From positions 186,001 to 250,000 of the forward strand of contig NEEC01000011.1 of the NCBI GenBank assembly GCA_002189035.1: a DNA stretch of 64,000 nt, read 5' to 3'. The stretch's first letter is position 1, and the number at the start of each line of letters is the position of its first letter. Under the pieces are notes generated by a model that saw nothing but the letters and a program-made list of their open reading frames with translations, searched no databases and had not been told where the DNA came from. The position numbers were made by a program, and so were the translations under genes. This DNA is from Utricularia gibba. Taxonomy: Eukaryota; Streptophyta; Magnoliopsida; Lamiales; Lentibulariaceae. This document shows positions 22,331 through 34,505 of the stretch, in pieces.

Positions 22331-22917
22331 CTGGGGTGATGGAAGAAGCAATTTGTTTGAGGGCATTTCAATTTACTTTGGAAGGAGGAGCAAGGATGTG
22401 GTTTAAATTCCTTGAAGCCAAAAAGCATATCAGATTGGGCTGACATGAAGAAAGCATTCTTGAGCAAATATTTTCCTGCCTCTAAAGCTGAAGAAATTAG
22501 AAAGAAAATCAGTGACATTGAGCAAATGAATGGGGAGTCACTTCATGAGTATTGGGAGAGGTTTAATCAATTGCTTGGATCTTGTCCTCACCATGGTTTT
22601 CAATCTGCTTCCTTGGTCAAATATTTTTATGATGGATTAATGTACACTGATCGATCCATGGTTGATTCAGCAGCAGGGGGATTCATGAGAAAAAAGACAC
22701 CAATCGAAGCTCTTTCTTTGCTTGAGGAGTTGGCTGAGCATTCTAGGCATATTATTAGAAAGCAGACCTCAAACAAGAGAGTATATGAAGTGGAGAGTAA
22801 GCCCAGGGTTTCAGAGATTGATCTCACGAAAAATGTTGCTGCTATGTCAGAAATGATGAAGGGGCTATTCTTATTCCAAGCCAAGAACATGCCGTGCGGA
22901 AGCTGTCACAGAACAGG
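22331..22917 (+). pseudogene. Ty3/gypsy gag fragment (lineage related to 60040-64000)
   Basis: It begins mid-domain with 'EEAICLRAFQFTLEGGA' and 'MWFKFL'. After a frame change it gives 'ISDWADMKKAFLSKYFPASK', 'ESLHEYWERFNQLLGSCPHH', 'KYFYDGL', 'ALSLLEELAEHS', 'MSEMMKGLFLFQAKN' and the first half of a CCHC knuckle ('CGSCHRTGH'). This is a standard Retrotrans_gag domain. The Q-A-K-N-M-x-C-G-x-C-H segment is almost identical to the minus-strand element at the right end of the window. It is cut at 22917/22918 by an LTR fragment inside the zinc knuckle. Confidence 0.85.
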
Positions 22918-23778
22918 GCATATGCTTATTACTAAAGAAGCTCACACAAACCATAAATCATACAAATAACACACAAAAATCTAGGTCTACCTGGATTCTT
23001 GTTTTCCCCCGAATCTTTGGTCTACTTCTAATTAGGGTTGTTAAGTTGGATTTCACTACTTCCCCCTCCTGGATCTATCCTGGTTTATTAAAGAAGTGGC
23101 ATGACTTATGGCTGATTAGGTCTAAGGATTGATTAGCATGTTTCTCCCCTTTCACCCTAAGGCACCCCCTAAATACTTAGCCACTCATAACAAGGGAAAG
23201 AAAAACATTTTCATAACCTAGAAACCAAAACATGTTCATGTTGTTGTGCAACAACAAGAAAGAAATATAAACAAAGACAGAAGATGATAAACAGCCCATG
23301 CTAAAAGCTAAATCTATTCCTAATTAGGAATAGTTTTCCTGATAAATGAAAAGTTCAAGTGTAGCTGAAATCTTCTTCTTCGTCCTCCATGGTTCTTCTG
23401 TGACTTTCCCCCCAGAAAACCGTCTCCAATGAGGAGATCTACCTTCTCTCTCCATCTTTTCCCCCTTTTTGTCCAAAATCCTCCTTTTTCTTCTTCTTGG
23501 ATTTTGTATTCTTCTTTTCAGACTTTTTGCCTCATTCTCTGCCACCACACTGTTCATATTCGCCTCCTTGGGATGTGTGTTGCCGACATGTGCTGCATTG
23601 CTCAAATAAAACTATTAGAAGTAAGGTTGGGACTAAATCGATTTAGTCCCAACTAAGACTAAAGAAACACAACTACGATAATTTTCACAAAAACATAGAA
23701 ATAGGCAAGAAAGCTAATTTTTGTAGCACAATATGAGTAATTTCATGTACTCAATCATTAAAAAAATATGTCTTATCA
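22918..23778 (-). mobile_element. Truncated LTR (TGATAA family), minus orientation
   Basis: Same sequence as the right three quarters of 37261-38328 (shared 'AGGTCTACC', 'CTAATTAGGGTTGTTAAGTT', 'GATTTAGTCCCAACTAAGAC'), ending TATGTCTTATCA at 23778. The first 300 or so bases of the LTR are missing at the junction with the gag fragment. Confidence 0.75.
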
Positions 23779-24823
23779 GATTCCCCTAAAAACATCAAGG
23801 CGCGAGATTTGTACTAAGCCTTTCGTATAGGACTTGACGGGATTTGGAAGAGGACCGATATGTGTCGAAAAGCTTTACTCTAAAGGGTGTTGGAGGATCA
23901 ACCGAGAAGTTCCACCGAAAACCTAGAGAGGGTGCCACCCAGACAAAAGAAGACCACCAATTGTAGTGGGTATCCAGGGCTTTCATAATAAAATTAGGAT
24001 TATCCTTGAATCGGTGAAACTGAAAATGAGATCAACCGTCCATCGAAGACTTTGCTTTACAAACAGCTATTTTGAAAAGCTGAAGAAAGTCTACCAAAGT
24101 CATAGGCGGATCCATACTAGCCGAATAGAATAGAAAGGTAGTGAAGCAAAAGATGGAATACGGCACAAGGCAGTAAAGTGGTATTGCAAAAGTGTAAAGA
24201 AAGCGGACTATCAAGGGATGAAGAGGGAAGCGTAAATCGCTTTCGAAGTAAGCCAGGGCAATCGGTACTCATCTAGAATTGAGTACCAAATGCAAAGAGA
24301 AGGAATGTTTAATTCGCTAGATCTTCTACCCATTTTTGGAAAAACGAAAGAAGGATCAAACCCTAGAACGAAGCAAAACCCGAAGGAGAGAAGAAATCAA
24401 AAGGAAGAAAGGGAACTCGGTTAAACCCTAAGAAATCAAGTAGGAAGACGAAGACCCAATAGATACCTCTGCAGTTCCGGTGAACATGACGGCAACAAAG
24501 CGATGGACGAACACGACGGAGCATGAACAGCGCTGAAGTCTCGCGGGTGAACAAAGAAAGCCAAGGGGATAAATGACGGGAGGAGCGCATATTTATAAGG
24601 GAGATATTCGGAAGACGAAACAGCGCAACATTTGAGGTGCCCAAAATGAGCGGGAAAAAACACGGAGCACCCGGTAGACGACACGTGGCATAGAGGTCTC
24701 TCTAAATCGGGTTGAGACTTACTCATGGGAAAGCGGCATGCCCGAAATCGGCATAGCAGTGATTCTGATTCACCGACTTGACCTAAAAAGGTCAATATTG
24801 GTAAATTAGAGGGGCTGAATGAT
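23779..24823 (+). other. 3' internal region of the Tat-like element
   Basis: GC-balanced sequence without a recognisable protein. It ends in a purine-rich AGAGGGGCTGAATGATAGGG stretch that looks like the polypurine tract and LTR start. On the minus strand there is a TATAAATA at about 24592 and long frames (24363-24795), which are probably incidental. Confidence 0.45.
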
Positions 24824-25351
24824 AGGGGTACAAATCAAATATGGGTAATCGGTCCCTGAAAAGCTGTCAAAAGGTGCTTTAGTGGGATAGCACAGGACGA
24901 CAGACTAATAATCATCAAGATCTGTCAGCGGCGGCCATTTGGCATTGTTTGAGAAGTGGCCAAATTACGAGAGAGCAGGTGGCGGTTATCTGAAAAGCAG
25001 GACCATTGTACAGACGCAGAAAGTAGCTGACATCTACAAAATTCAGGATTCGGTCAGATCGACCTGTTCTATTAGTAAGAGGAATCCTAAAGAGTAAAGG
25101 GTTCGACTAAAAGCCTTCCAACCTGTATCTTTTCCCACCATCTCCGTCTAGTGAAGATTTTCTCGGCGAGCTCCAACAACTTCGTGGTTTTTCCGTTCTT
25201 CGATGGTTTCCACGTAAAATGCTCCACCTCACTTCATTTCTGCTAAATGAGCCGAGCGGAACACCAAAAACATAACCAGGTGCGGCATATCCGGCTGCAC
25301 CCATAATTGGAAAATTGGCCTCCTCTCGGATACCGATTTTCGCCTTCAACA
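24824..25351 (+). mobile_element. Probable 3' LTR of the Tat-like element
   Basis: It starts near TGATAGGGGTACAAATC after the polypurine-like stretch and ends at GCCTTCAACA. Its last 100 bases match 18743-18840, which is followed by GGTGCC. Related sequence occurs at about 44937-45470. The start is approximate. Confidence 0.55.
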
Positions 25352-26277
25352 AGGATGTCAAAGAATCGATGGTATCATACAATCCGCTTGGGTACCTTTT
25401 GTTGTTTCAATTATTTTATCTTCCTTTTCTTCACTCAATATATGACAAACACGTGAATTTCAATACAAAAAATTATGCTAGGAGTTCTTGAGTACAAGTT
25501 CAAAAGGGAATCCTTGAAAAGCTTCTTAAAGCGTTTTCAACAATGTGGCATAAGGAATGTCACTCTCATTAAAAAAAGAGTGGAGAAATAGAGAAAATGC
25601 TTGGGTCCTTGCATACTCAACAAAAATTTGCTCACTAAAAACTCATAGACTTAGGTGGACTTCATTTTCATGTGCACCAAGTACATTGTATTTGATGATA
25701 CCTTGAGAGATGTTTTTAATGAGAAGGAGAATAAAGACATCATTAGGATCAAGGTGATGGAAACTTTGGAGGATGTTTGGGTTTTCAAGAGCCAGAAGAC
25801 CCTCAAACCTTAAAAGAAAATATCATGCCTAGAGGTCTTGAACATCAGAACCAGACCTAGGGCATGCGCATGTTATGTAAGTTCCACCATACCACCTCGT
25901 ATTATGCTAATGAATATGTGTTGTGCATCATGAACTTTGAATAGCTTTTCGACCAAGGACTTTTGATGATCCTTGAGGTGAGGTTCACTCCCAAAGGAGC
26001 TCAAGGAAGAATAACGGGTACAACCTCCCAAGGCTCACCCAAATTAAAGCATCAAAGAAGGAGCACATGACTTAAAAGAAATGTTTGGAATAGAGCTAGT
26101 CAAGTGACCCAACAAGGAAAGGGAAGGCATCTAAGGGCATTCAATCGACCCTACCAAAGCCATTCATAAACCCCCTTCTACAAAGAGATTAATTGTTTGG
26201 AGCGGATCAAGGAACTATGGGCCACCTCCCTCACTTTCTTTATTTCATAAGGCATTCTCCTGCATTATACAACCATG
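25352..26277 (+). other. Unassigned region, possible gag relic
   Basis: Short phrases such as 'LEYKFKRESLKSFLKRFQQC' (about 25480-25550) recall the gag R-x-x-E-S-L-x-x-F-x-x-R-F motif, but stops follow quickly and no further domain is recognised. Confidence 0.3.
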
Positions 26278-26282
26278 AACTC

Positions 26283-28621
26283 TAATAACATATGATTTTG
26301 AGTGATGAGTACATGGAAATTACTCATATTGTGCTACAAAAATTAAGTATTATTGTCTAGTTCTATATTTTTGCGCAGAAGTACTGTAGTTGTGTTATTT
26401 TAGTCTTAGTTGGGACTAAATCATTTAGTCCCAATCTTCTAATAGTTTTCTTTGAGCAATGCAGCACAGGTCGCGGGACCAATCCCAAAGAGCCGAATAT
26501 GGACAGTGTAGTGGCAGAGGAGGAGGCAGAAGTCTGAAAAGAAGTACACACAAAATCAAAGAAAGAAAAAAAGTGGGATTTTGGACAAAACGGGGGCAAG
26601 ATGGAGAGACAAAAATATCTACCCTATTGGAGACACACGACACAACTTTCTGGAGAATTTTTCTAGGGGGGTGGGGGGGGGAGAAGGAGGAAGACGAACC
26701 ATGAACGAAGCTGATGCTTTAAGATTATTTTCTGTTTTCCAAAGAATATTACTCTTAGCTAAGAGTAGCTAGCAACATTTTCTAGTTTTCTGTTGACATT
26801 TTAAATTCTTTGCTTGTTTATTTTCTAGTGTCGACTGTGAGATGAGTACAATGTGGATGATATTTTATGTTCTATTTTCGTTTATGTTAAGCATGATTGG
26901 CTAAGTGATTAGGGGTGCCTTGGGGTGAAGAAGGAGAAATGTGCTAATTAATCTTTAGATCTAATCAACCATAGGCCACGCCACTTCATTAAAAAACTAG
27001 GATAGATCCAGGAGGGGGAATTAGTGAAACCCAGCTTAACAACCCTAATTAGAGTAGACCAAAAATTAGGTGGAAAACAAGAGTCCGGGTAGACCTAGAT
27101 CTTGTGTGTTAGTTGTTTGATTTATGATTTGTGTGAGCTTGTTTAGTGATAAGCATAAGATAACACACGAATTTTCCTATAATTAGAATAAGAAAATTAT
27201 GCTTTTGAATCATGTTTTAAGTGTTTATCTTATAGTTTTTAGTATTTTTACCAAATTTTAGGACATAATGTGATTTTATGTGTTAATGGTCTAAATCCTT
27301 TGATTTAGCCCATCCCATGTTATTAATATTTTTCCTAGTCCAGCAGCAAAGTTCTAAAATTAGGGAAGAGACATGAATTTCGTGCATGTAGAGATTTGAA
27401 GAAATGGGCAGCATTAAAAGAGGAGAAATAATGTACTGTTCTGCTGTCCACCAGCAGGTTCAAGTCAAGAACAATGCTGGTGTCAGGAACAGTGTAATGG
27501 AGTAAAGGAGGGAAGATATTTTTTGAAAGGGAGAGAACGTATAGCGACGGGTAGAGCCGACGAGGGAGCTTCTCCCTGAACACGACGTGCACTGAACCAG
27601 GAGAGGAGAAGAAGAACTTCATCCTCAAGAACAGCATCGGAGCCCAGTCCAGCGCTACTGTTCTGACCCGGGAACAGTAGTAGATGGAAACCAGAACTCT
27701 TACTGCTTTATTTTCATTTGTTGATATATTCAGTTTCTGCAACCAACTCTTTCATGATGTTCTTGACATTTTCTTTGCTTTATGTTAATGTTATCATGTT
27801 TTACCTTCAAAGTATGAGTAGTTAGAACCTTAGGGATGACTTAAGGTGAAGTATGGTGGTGAGTGCTTAGGGTTAATAATGAAATTTATGTTTGTTCCTT
27901 AGCTCTTGTTTCGATCAATCTATGGGTAGACCTAAGGAGGGGGAACAAGTAGTTTCACAACTAAGATACTAGGTTTAGAGGTAGACCAACAAATCAAGAC
28001 GGGCATAGTAGGTGTTAGTCCGGGGTAGAACCAGTAGAACCGGATAGACCTAGTTCTATATGCTTTGCATGAGGGTAGACCTAATTGCAATGTTGGTTAT
28101 GATATTGGGGACTAGCTTAGCTGAAAATATGATGAATGACCTGGGTAGACATAGGTTGTTTGAAGTTGTGAGTGTAGGAACATGGTAAATTAAATTAGGC
28201 ACCTTAGAATAACACCACCTGCAGATCCTTAAGACATCTTCGTGTAGATTAGGGCTTATAAATTAATCTGATAACGAAATTTCTATTTTTGCAACGACAT
28301 TAGTAAATTTTGTTTATCAACATACATCCCCTAGGAGTCCCAAGGCATCACCCATTTCATCTTAGAAACTACCGAGTTCCAAAGCGTAATAGTTTTCTTT
28401 ATTGTATTCCATCGTAGTTCTACCTTAGTCCTAGTTAAGACCAAATCTATCACCGTGATACTGATTATGCATTGACTTTCACATAGCAAACATCTGCTCT
28501 TTGTGTTCGACCCTAATCACTATGTTCATAATTGTATTATGCTTGAATGTGTGTTAGGTTATAAATTTATTTGATAGGGAAAATTGAAATTTAGCGACAT
28601 TACTAAATTTTTCATTTATCA
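26283..28621 (+). mobile_element. Solo LTR (TGATAA family) carrying a nested LTR
   Basis: The left end TAATAACATATGATTTTGAG and right end CTAAATTTTTCATTTATCA correspond to the reversed termini of 37261-38328. Identical 5-mers AACTC flank it (26278-26282 and 28622-28626), a perfect target duplication. Without the nested LTR at 27158-28319 its length is about 1.17 kb. It contains a striking G-run, G6-T-G9, at 26666-26681. Confidence 0.88.
27158..28319 (+). mobile_element. LTR (TGATAACACAC subfamily) nested in the LTR at 26283-28621
   Basis: It starts AGATAACACACGAATTTTCC (first base mutated from T) and ends ATTTTGTTTATCA. The host LTR is collinear again on both sides. The flanking 5-mers GCATA and ACATA differ by one base. 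It is homologous to 49570-50865 and 6642-7592. No coding content. Confidence 0.82.
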
Positions 28622-28879
28622 AACTCTATTTACCTTAGGCCACATTTGGTTTGGTAGTTTAGGTGGGTTTCCACGTGGGTTTTAGAATAAGCACCCGTTT
28701 GGTGCATGGGTTTCAAGCAAGTAAAAATATACCCACCCGTTGCCTATATACCCGGCGGGAACACGCCGAGCTAGGGTTTAACTAAACCGAGGGAGGGGGG
28801 TGGTCGGTTTAGCTAAACAAGGGGTGAGGCTTGTTAATATACTTATATTAACATACTTGGTTGGGATGAATCTGTTAAT

Positions 28880-30150
28880 ATACTTATATTGAAAAACTTA
28901 TCATACGGGAAAAAAGTGCAAAAAAAGTATGCATCAACTGAGAACTTGAGATGTAGGTATTCCCTTACAAATAAGATTGCAAAAAAAGTTGAGTGTATTA
29001 GTAGGTTGGTGAGTGAAGTTAACTATGCATCAACTGAGAACTTGAGAATCAGTCGAGATGCCTTCAGTATTTTATGTCTATTAGAAAGGTTGGAAAATAT
29101 GTTACAGTTCTACAGATGGTTTGCATAAAAAAATGTTTTAAGGAATCTTAGTTCACCATAAAAAAATGTGGGTGAAGAATCATGTTTATAGGAGAAGCAT
29201 TGAAACTGAGTCTCGGTGCTTCCAAAAGATGTTGCATGCGGTCCTTTGCCTTTATGAGGTGCTACTAGATACCCAATAGCTGCTGGAGAAAGTGGATCCG
29301 AAGGAAAGTTCTAAGACTTCCAAGTAGACACATCTTTTATATATGTTTTTTTTAGAATGTAGCTATAATTGACTATGTAATTACATGGTTTTGTTGGGAC
29401 CATGGATAGTACATACATTGGTATATGAGTGAAGAAATCTGAAGTTGCAAGGTATAGAAATCGAAAGGGTGTGATATCCACAAATGTGTTGAGTGTATGT
29501 GATGAATACATGAAATTTATATATGTGCTTGCTGGGTGGGAGGGGTCTACTGCAAACAGTCAGGTGCTAAACGATGCTCTCTCAAGATCCAATGGCTTTC
29601 ATATACGCCCAGGTATATCACTTGTTTAGTCCTTGCATGAGATTCCAATTATTTTATGGAAATTAATATGTTATGACACAAGAACATATTACCTATGCGA
29701 TAATGGATATATCAATTAGGGCTTTTTGGCACCATACCATGGAGTTGGTTATCACATGAAGGATTGGGTACAAGGAAGTGGAGTACCTCAGAAATTGAAA
29801 GAGCTATTCAACATGTGGCACACATCAGCTAGAAATGTGATTCAACGAGCTTGGGGCTTGATGAAGATGTGGTGGGGTATGCCACGGTCGGCTAGCTACT
29901 ATTTAGTAGATACATAGAATCGAATTGTATTAGCATGTGCTTTGCTCTATAACCTCATTCAAAAGGAGATGGTCATCGATCCCCTAGAGGATGAGGTCCC
30001 ATTGCACTTCCAGAATGAAGTCAGGGAAACGAGTGATACAAAAGACGCCACATCGTCTATTGGAGGAAGTTAGGCATGGAATAGATGGCGTGACAAGCAA
30101 GCTCAGGTGATGTAAACCAAGTGGCTTGCAATTCACAGACATCGCTAATG
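28880..30150 (+). pseudogene. PIF/Harbinger DDE transposase remnant
   Basis: Collinear pieces of the PIF/Harbinger transposase: 'TENLRISRDAFSILCLLERL' (about 29030-29092), 'MLHAVLCLYEVLLDT' (29230-29275), then 'RYRNRKGVISTNVLSVCDEY' (29450) with 'FIYVLAGWEGSTANSQVLNDA' split over 29510-29580. 'APYHGVGYHMKDW' (29726), 'FNMWHTSARNVIQRAWGLMK' and 'NRIVLACALLYNLIQKEM' follow. A W-x-x-W-R-D tail ends near 30110. The second Asp-containing block (S-x-x-D) reads S-T-A-N-S, where D is usual, so a catalytic residue is lost. Stops and frame shifts occur between blocks. Confidence 0.9.
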
Positions 30151-31351
30151 TAGGCCTGCTTTAGATTGTTGTGTTATTGCTTTTTCTAAATGACCATTTC
30201 GAAACTATCATGACATTTGTACTAGATTTGTTAATCGAAACTTGTATGCATTAGAAAGATTGAACAAGCATCACATAGATACATATCAAATGCACAGTCA
30301 TAAATACATCAGGCATACTCTAACATGAACACTGATACTCATAGTATCCAGTGCTTGCTACAAGTAGTGGTGGGATTCTACCATTGTGATGTGTATTACC
30401 ATGAGATAACAAGGTATTACATGGAGGACCATTGGACACAGCATCGCGATTTGGGGACGAGGTGCTTCGTAGGGCCTATAAGACATTACATGCTTCGTAG
30501 CACTATGTGTTGCACTGTTTGGTGCTTCGAAATTTTGGAAAGACATGAGTTTGAAGTTGCCCCATATTATCGGGGTATAATTGGTAGAACACCACTACTC
30601 CCTTTTACCAAACACCATGAGTCGTAAAATCCAATGCTTTTGAATGCCTGTGTTACACTACGCACAGAGCAGCACTGCATGCTACCTTATCCAGTATTCT
30701 ATTTTTCAATAAGAAATGAGTTTAAATGATGCAATTATCTAGCATTAAATGCGCTGGGAGGGTGTTAACCACATTGGGCTATCAATTCTCACCTATGCAC
30801 AATAAAGGCATTTGACATTTCTCACTTTCCAAAACAACTATATTAATCATGCTCTTACACCTCCTTGCTTCCGCCATACGTTCAACAGCACCGCATAAAC
30901 ATGATTCCATCATGCCCCATCAGAAGAGCTTCGCGACGTGAGGCAGAATAGTACGTGACCTATTCATATGCATTTCAGAATCTTCCTTTCTTTCGATAGT
31001 GTGATTTCTGTTTTTCTTTTGATAGATGTTGATGTGTGAAAAACTACATGCCTGCTTTTCAATTCCAAATGGATACACAATGTTCTAAAACACCAGCTAG
31101 AGTTGGAGCAATGATATTTGCCTTCAGCACCGAGCACTTTTAGTGTGGATTGCGACTGCCCCCGCCTCCTTTCATGATGTAGATACTTGCTGCACTCCAG
31201 ATCCCACTCTCATACTCTACTCCACGTTATGTGCTGCACATACTCGCGTTTTTGCATATTTGTGAAGTGGAGAATATATCTCCGAAAATGCATGTCTTCT
31301 TTGCAGTCTCCATGTGTGTGCAATGTAAGAGGAGGCTGCACTATTCTCTTT
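30151..31351. other. Interior of the Harbinger-type element, no gene recognised
   Basis: Sequence downstream of the transposase. Repeated words such as GGTGCTTCG and GCACTGTTTGG occur at 30470-30530, and related TGCACTG/GTGCTTC words reappear at 34690-34860. The frame at 30325-30627 shows no family features. Confidence 0.45.
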
Positions 31352-32208
31352 ATGGCAAATTGTTGGGTTTCTCGTAGACATCGTATGTCTCAAAAGCAGT
31401 GGAATTTGAAAAATTTTGAGAAACCCCAACACAGATCTTGGAATACGGTATACATCAGACATAGGGATGTTCAAAGTACCTTTCAGATGACTCCGTTGTT
31501 CACCAACCGCCAATAGCGGACGGCCTCTATGGTATCCACACATGGAGCACTCCGTCGATAACCTTCTCAAGGCTCTTGAATGCTGGTCAAATTTCTCAGG
31601 TGCTAGTAGAGAAAAACGCCTCCTTGTGGATCAGTCTCAAAGAGCACGATAACCTTGGAGCACATCTCAAGATCTGAATCTTTTTTTATAGATATTTTTG
31701 ACATATCAAATCATATCTATATGAGATCTTTTATTTTGAGTTTAATCAATATTAATCTCAAAATAATTCTCTATTGATTAAACTCAAAATAAAAGATCTG
31801 ATATAGATAAGATTTGGAACATACATATATCTCCATAAAATGAGATCTTTACAGAGATTTGATTTGATATGTTACCAAATATCTATCAGAAAGATTTGAT
31901 CTGTAGAGATTTTCCATATCTTTGTTCTCTCTGAAATTGATCCAAAAATGGACGATTTTCTCTACTAGCACTTGAGGAGATCGACCATCATTTTTCTTCC
32001 TTGAGAAGACTATCAACAGAGTGCTTCATGCGTGGATACCGTAGAGGCCATCTACAATTGATGGTCGGTAAACAACGGAGTGTACTGAAAAGTATTCTAA
32101 GAATCGCCTTATCTGATTCATAATGTATTGCAAGATCTGCATTTGGGGTTTCTACAAAAGCTTTAAATTCCACTGCTTTTTTGGCATGTGATGTCTACAA
32201 GAAACCTA
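31352..32208. repeat. Fold-back of two LTR halves (TGTTAG family), head to head
   Basis: 31352-31750 is the left part of the LTR seen at 41976-43513, in plus orientation. 31773-32208 is the same left part in minus orientation, ending GAAACCTAGCA. At the centre, 31724-31750 and 31773-31799 are perfect 27-bp reverse complements around a 22-nt spacer. The outer parts are diverged. A transcript would form a long imperfect hairpin of about 400 bp per arm. No target duplication was identified. Confidence 0.82.
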
Positions 32209-32209
32209 G

Positions 32210-34505
32210 CATTAAAAACGTTAGAAGCGCATATCATTTTTGTATGGGTATGCCCACCCAACGATGCAAAATGGCCAACAAGATTGACCATGTTAGAGAA
32301 TGTAGGACACCCATCAGGTAATCACATGCAAATACTTTAAATATTCTAAATTCATGTGCATCAAATGGCATGTTTTTTGTCGTCCTGTTGTAGGAGTTGT
32401 AGGAGTGGAGGTCTATCCAAAGCGTGCAGCAAAGCGGTTATTAAATTTGTTCTCTAGCATAACAAAGTCTCTTGAGGACATCTTGCCACCCTTTTTTAAT
32501 ACCCCTAAAACACAACACCTGTGGTGTGGAGCCCTTCGACACCGTACAATGTAAGAGTATGAACAATGATGCGGAGGATGTGGTCCATGAAGAGGGTGAA
32601 AACGTGCACCCATAAGGCAACAGTAATAGACCAAAGCCGATCTTGACACTAGACGATGGGTACGTGTTAAGTGTCATTTTCTCACTATTTCTTAGGGTTT
32701 TTTTTTGCTTAATTGTGATTAAAAATATCTAATTAGGAGTCTATAATATTAGATATAGGTTTTAATCTAGTTTAGGGTAATTATCCTAAATCTTGTATTT
32801 TATCTAATAATTTTGCTAGTTTAATTAAGTTTTTCTAGAGGCGTACACATGGCAGGAAGTGAGAGAAAGAGGGAAGCAAATGGCGACAAAATGGATCTTC
32901 CCGAGATGACACTCCTTTGATTTTGGAAGACTGCAAACGCCTAATCATGAGCTTTGACGTGCGGAACATGGGACTCTCTGACAAGAGAAATCAATACGTA
33001 CCAGTCAGAGCAGACGTTGGCTTGCAAGTCATTCCAGTCTAGCAGAACCAGAGGAACACGAAATCTAAGACAAAATAATCCAGCTCAGTTAAGTTCGGAC
33101 AAGTTTAGTTTTACTTTCAGTTTAATTTAAACTTTTGTTTCTCTCTTTAGAGGATTTTCCTCTTGCTTCTCTTTAGAACCTTGTTTTCGTTTTCTTTAGT
33201 TTGTATTGCCGTTCGCGGCTAGAAACTCTCGTTTCTAAGTTGGGATACTCCCAGATCTATGTTTCGTATGTCTTCACGCGACTATGTTACAGTCTTTCTA
33301 TAACAGCCCCTTATTTAACCAAAGAAGAGTGAAGACGCAATAAACATAGCTGGGCAAGATTCCAAACTCTGGAGCATTCGCTTATTTGAGGTTCATCGCT
33401 TAGGTTTATTTCTTTTGTTTGTTTACAACCCTCTTATCCCCTTACTCAAGCTTCATCATTTACATTTCTTGCACTTTTACTTTACAAAACCGATTATAAA
33501 TCATGATATTTGTATTCGGTGTACATCACCTTTCATTGAAAAACCACTCCCTACATTCGACACCCGTACTACGCTTTTGTGTTTTACGAGTTTTAAAAAT
33601 ATGAAAATTTGTTGTGGAAACGACACGCATCAGTATGGCATTGCCACTATAAAGTACACCGAGTTGGAGAGATTGTATGTCGAGAATCTTGAACTCTATT
33701 GACGACTCGCTTGGCATGAGTGCACAATCCCACCACGGAAGTTATTAATATTTGATGTAAATGGCGTACTTGAAGACATTGTGTATCCTTAGGATGTCAA
33801 GTGGGGAACTCTGAGGCCAGATGCGGTTATTTATAGGCAAAATGGTAATGTGCTAAATTCAACCATGTGCATCCATCACGATGCGATACTCTCAAGTTTG
33901 ATATCAGTTTAATATTTTTAGCATGTTTCAATACTATTATTATAGTTGTAGTGTATCTCCGACTAGGAGCACGTGAGTTGATTATTTGGTGGGGTAAGAT
34001 TGATGCATGATTATGTGGTGGGGTCCGCATGATACTGATGCTTGATTTTATCAATAACAAATTTCAATGAACAATTGTATGATGTGATCTAGTGGTTAAT
34101 AGGACCTGTAGCCGCTAGCAAGCTCGTCTTCAAATGGGATGGATCCTGGACTATGGACACTACTTGTCCAGTGAATGACAACAGGAACAACATCGTTAAA
34201 CTAAAGCTATTGACTCATCGTCTTAATACACTACTCATTTACGATGTGCCATACAAGTCACTATGCAACCCGGTGAGTGTCTCATCACTCTCTTGCACCA
34301 TGCCATTGTGTATTTGGTGATGGTATACTTTCATTGGACAACCGAAGAATGCCATATTCCCAACAACCTACAAGTACACCACGGACAACAATTGTTTCCT
34401 TGTTCGAGGGTTGATATCAGGTCGTTCATGGAAGTGCTCATTGACATAATGGATGTTACCATGTACGTCGATTGTCGACGAGTAGGTCAACATCCAATAA
34501 ACAAG
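32210..34505 (+). pseudogene. FCP1/NIF-like HAD phosphatase pseudogene, copy 2, split by a solo LTR
   Basis: Same family and order as copy 1 (8850-10149). An N-terminal exon after TTGTAG at about 32392 has 'RLLNLFSSITKSLEDI' and 'WCGALRHRT' (compare 'WCGTSR' in copy 1). After the solo LTR (32665-33632) come 'IKYTELERLYVENLELY', the nucleophile block 'LLIFDVNGVLEDIVYP', then a stop. Next are 'LVFKWDGSWTMDTTCPVNDN', 'NTLLIYDVPYKSLCNP', and a C-terminal 'SFMEVLIDIMDV ... GQHPI' ending near 34505. The second acidic block is I-Y-D instead of I-D-D. Stops, frame changes and the LTR make it non-functional. It lies between the transposase and Myb/SANT remnants of the Harbinger-type element. Confidence 0.72.
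32665..33632 (+). mobile_element. Solo LTR (TGTTAAGTGTCATTTT family) inside the phosphatase pseudogene
   Basis: Starts TGTTAAGTGTCATTTTCTC and ends GGAAACGACACGCATCA. Flanking 5-mers are GTACG and GTATG (one mismatch). Homologous to 39442-40788 and 43637-44925 but about 300 bp shorter through internal deletion. No internal element genes. Confidence 0.85.

Larger units (their letters stand above)
18741..25351 (+). mobile_element. Composite Ty3/gypsy (Tat-like) element with later rearrangement
   Basis: A block of about 100 bases at 18743-18840 is repeated at 25253-25351 (for example 'GGAACACCAAAAACATAACC' and 'TACCGATTTTCGCCTTCAACA'). It represents the ends of the 5' and 3' LTRs. A primer-binding-like GGTGCC stretch follows the first copy. 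Between them are gag (18864-20260), protease region (20380-21199), a foreign LTR, a foreign gag, a foreign LTR fragment, and an element 3' end with a polypurine-like AGAGGGGCTGA before the 3' LTR at about 24824. Reverse transcriptase, RNase H and integrase of this element are missing. The 5' LTR lacks most of its length, and no target duplication was found. Confidence 0.7.

Noticed and set aside
30325-30627. Plus-strand 100-residue frame downstream of the Harbinger transposase
   Set aside because: No family features; contains repeated short words of the element.
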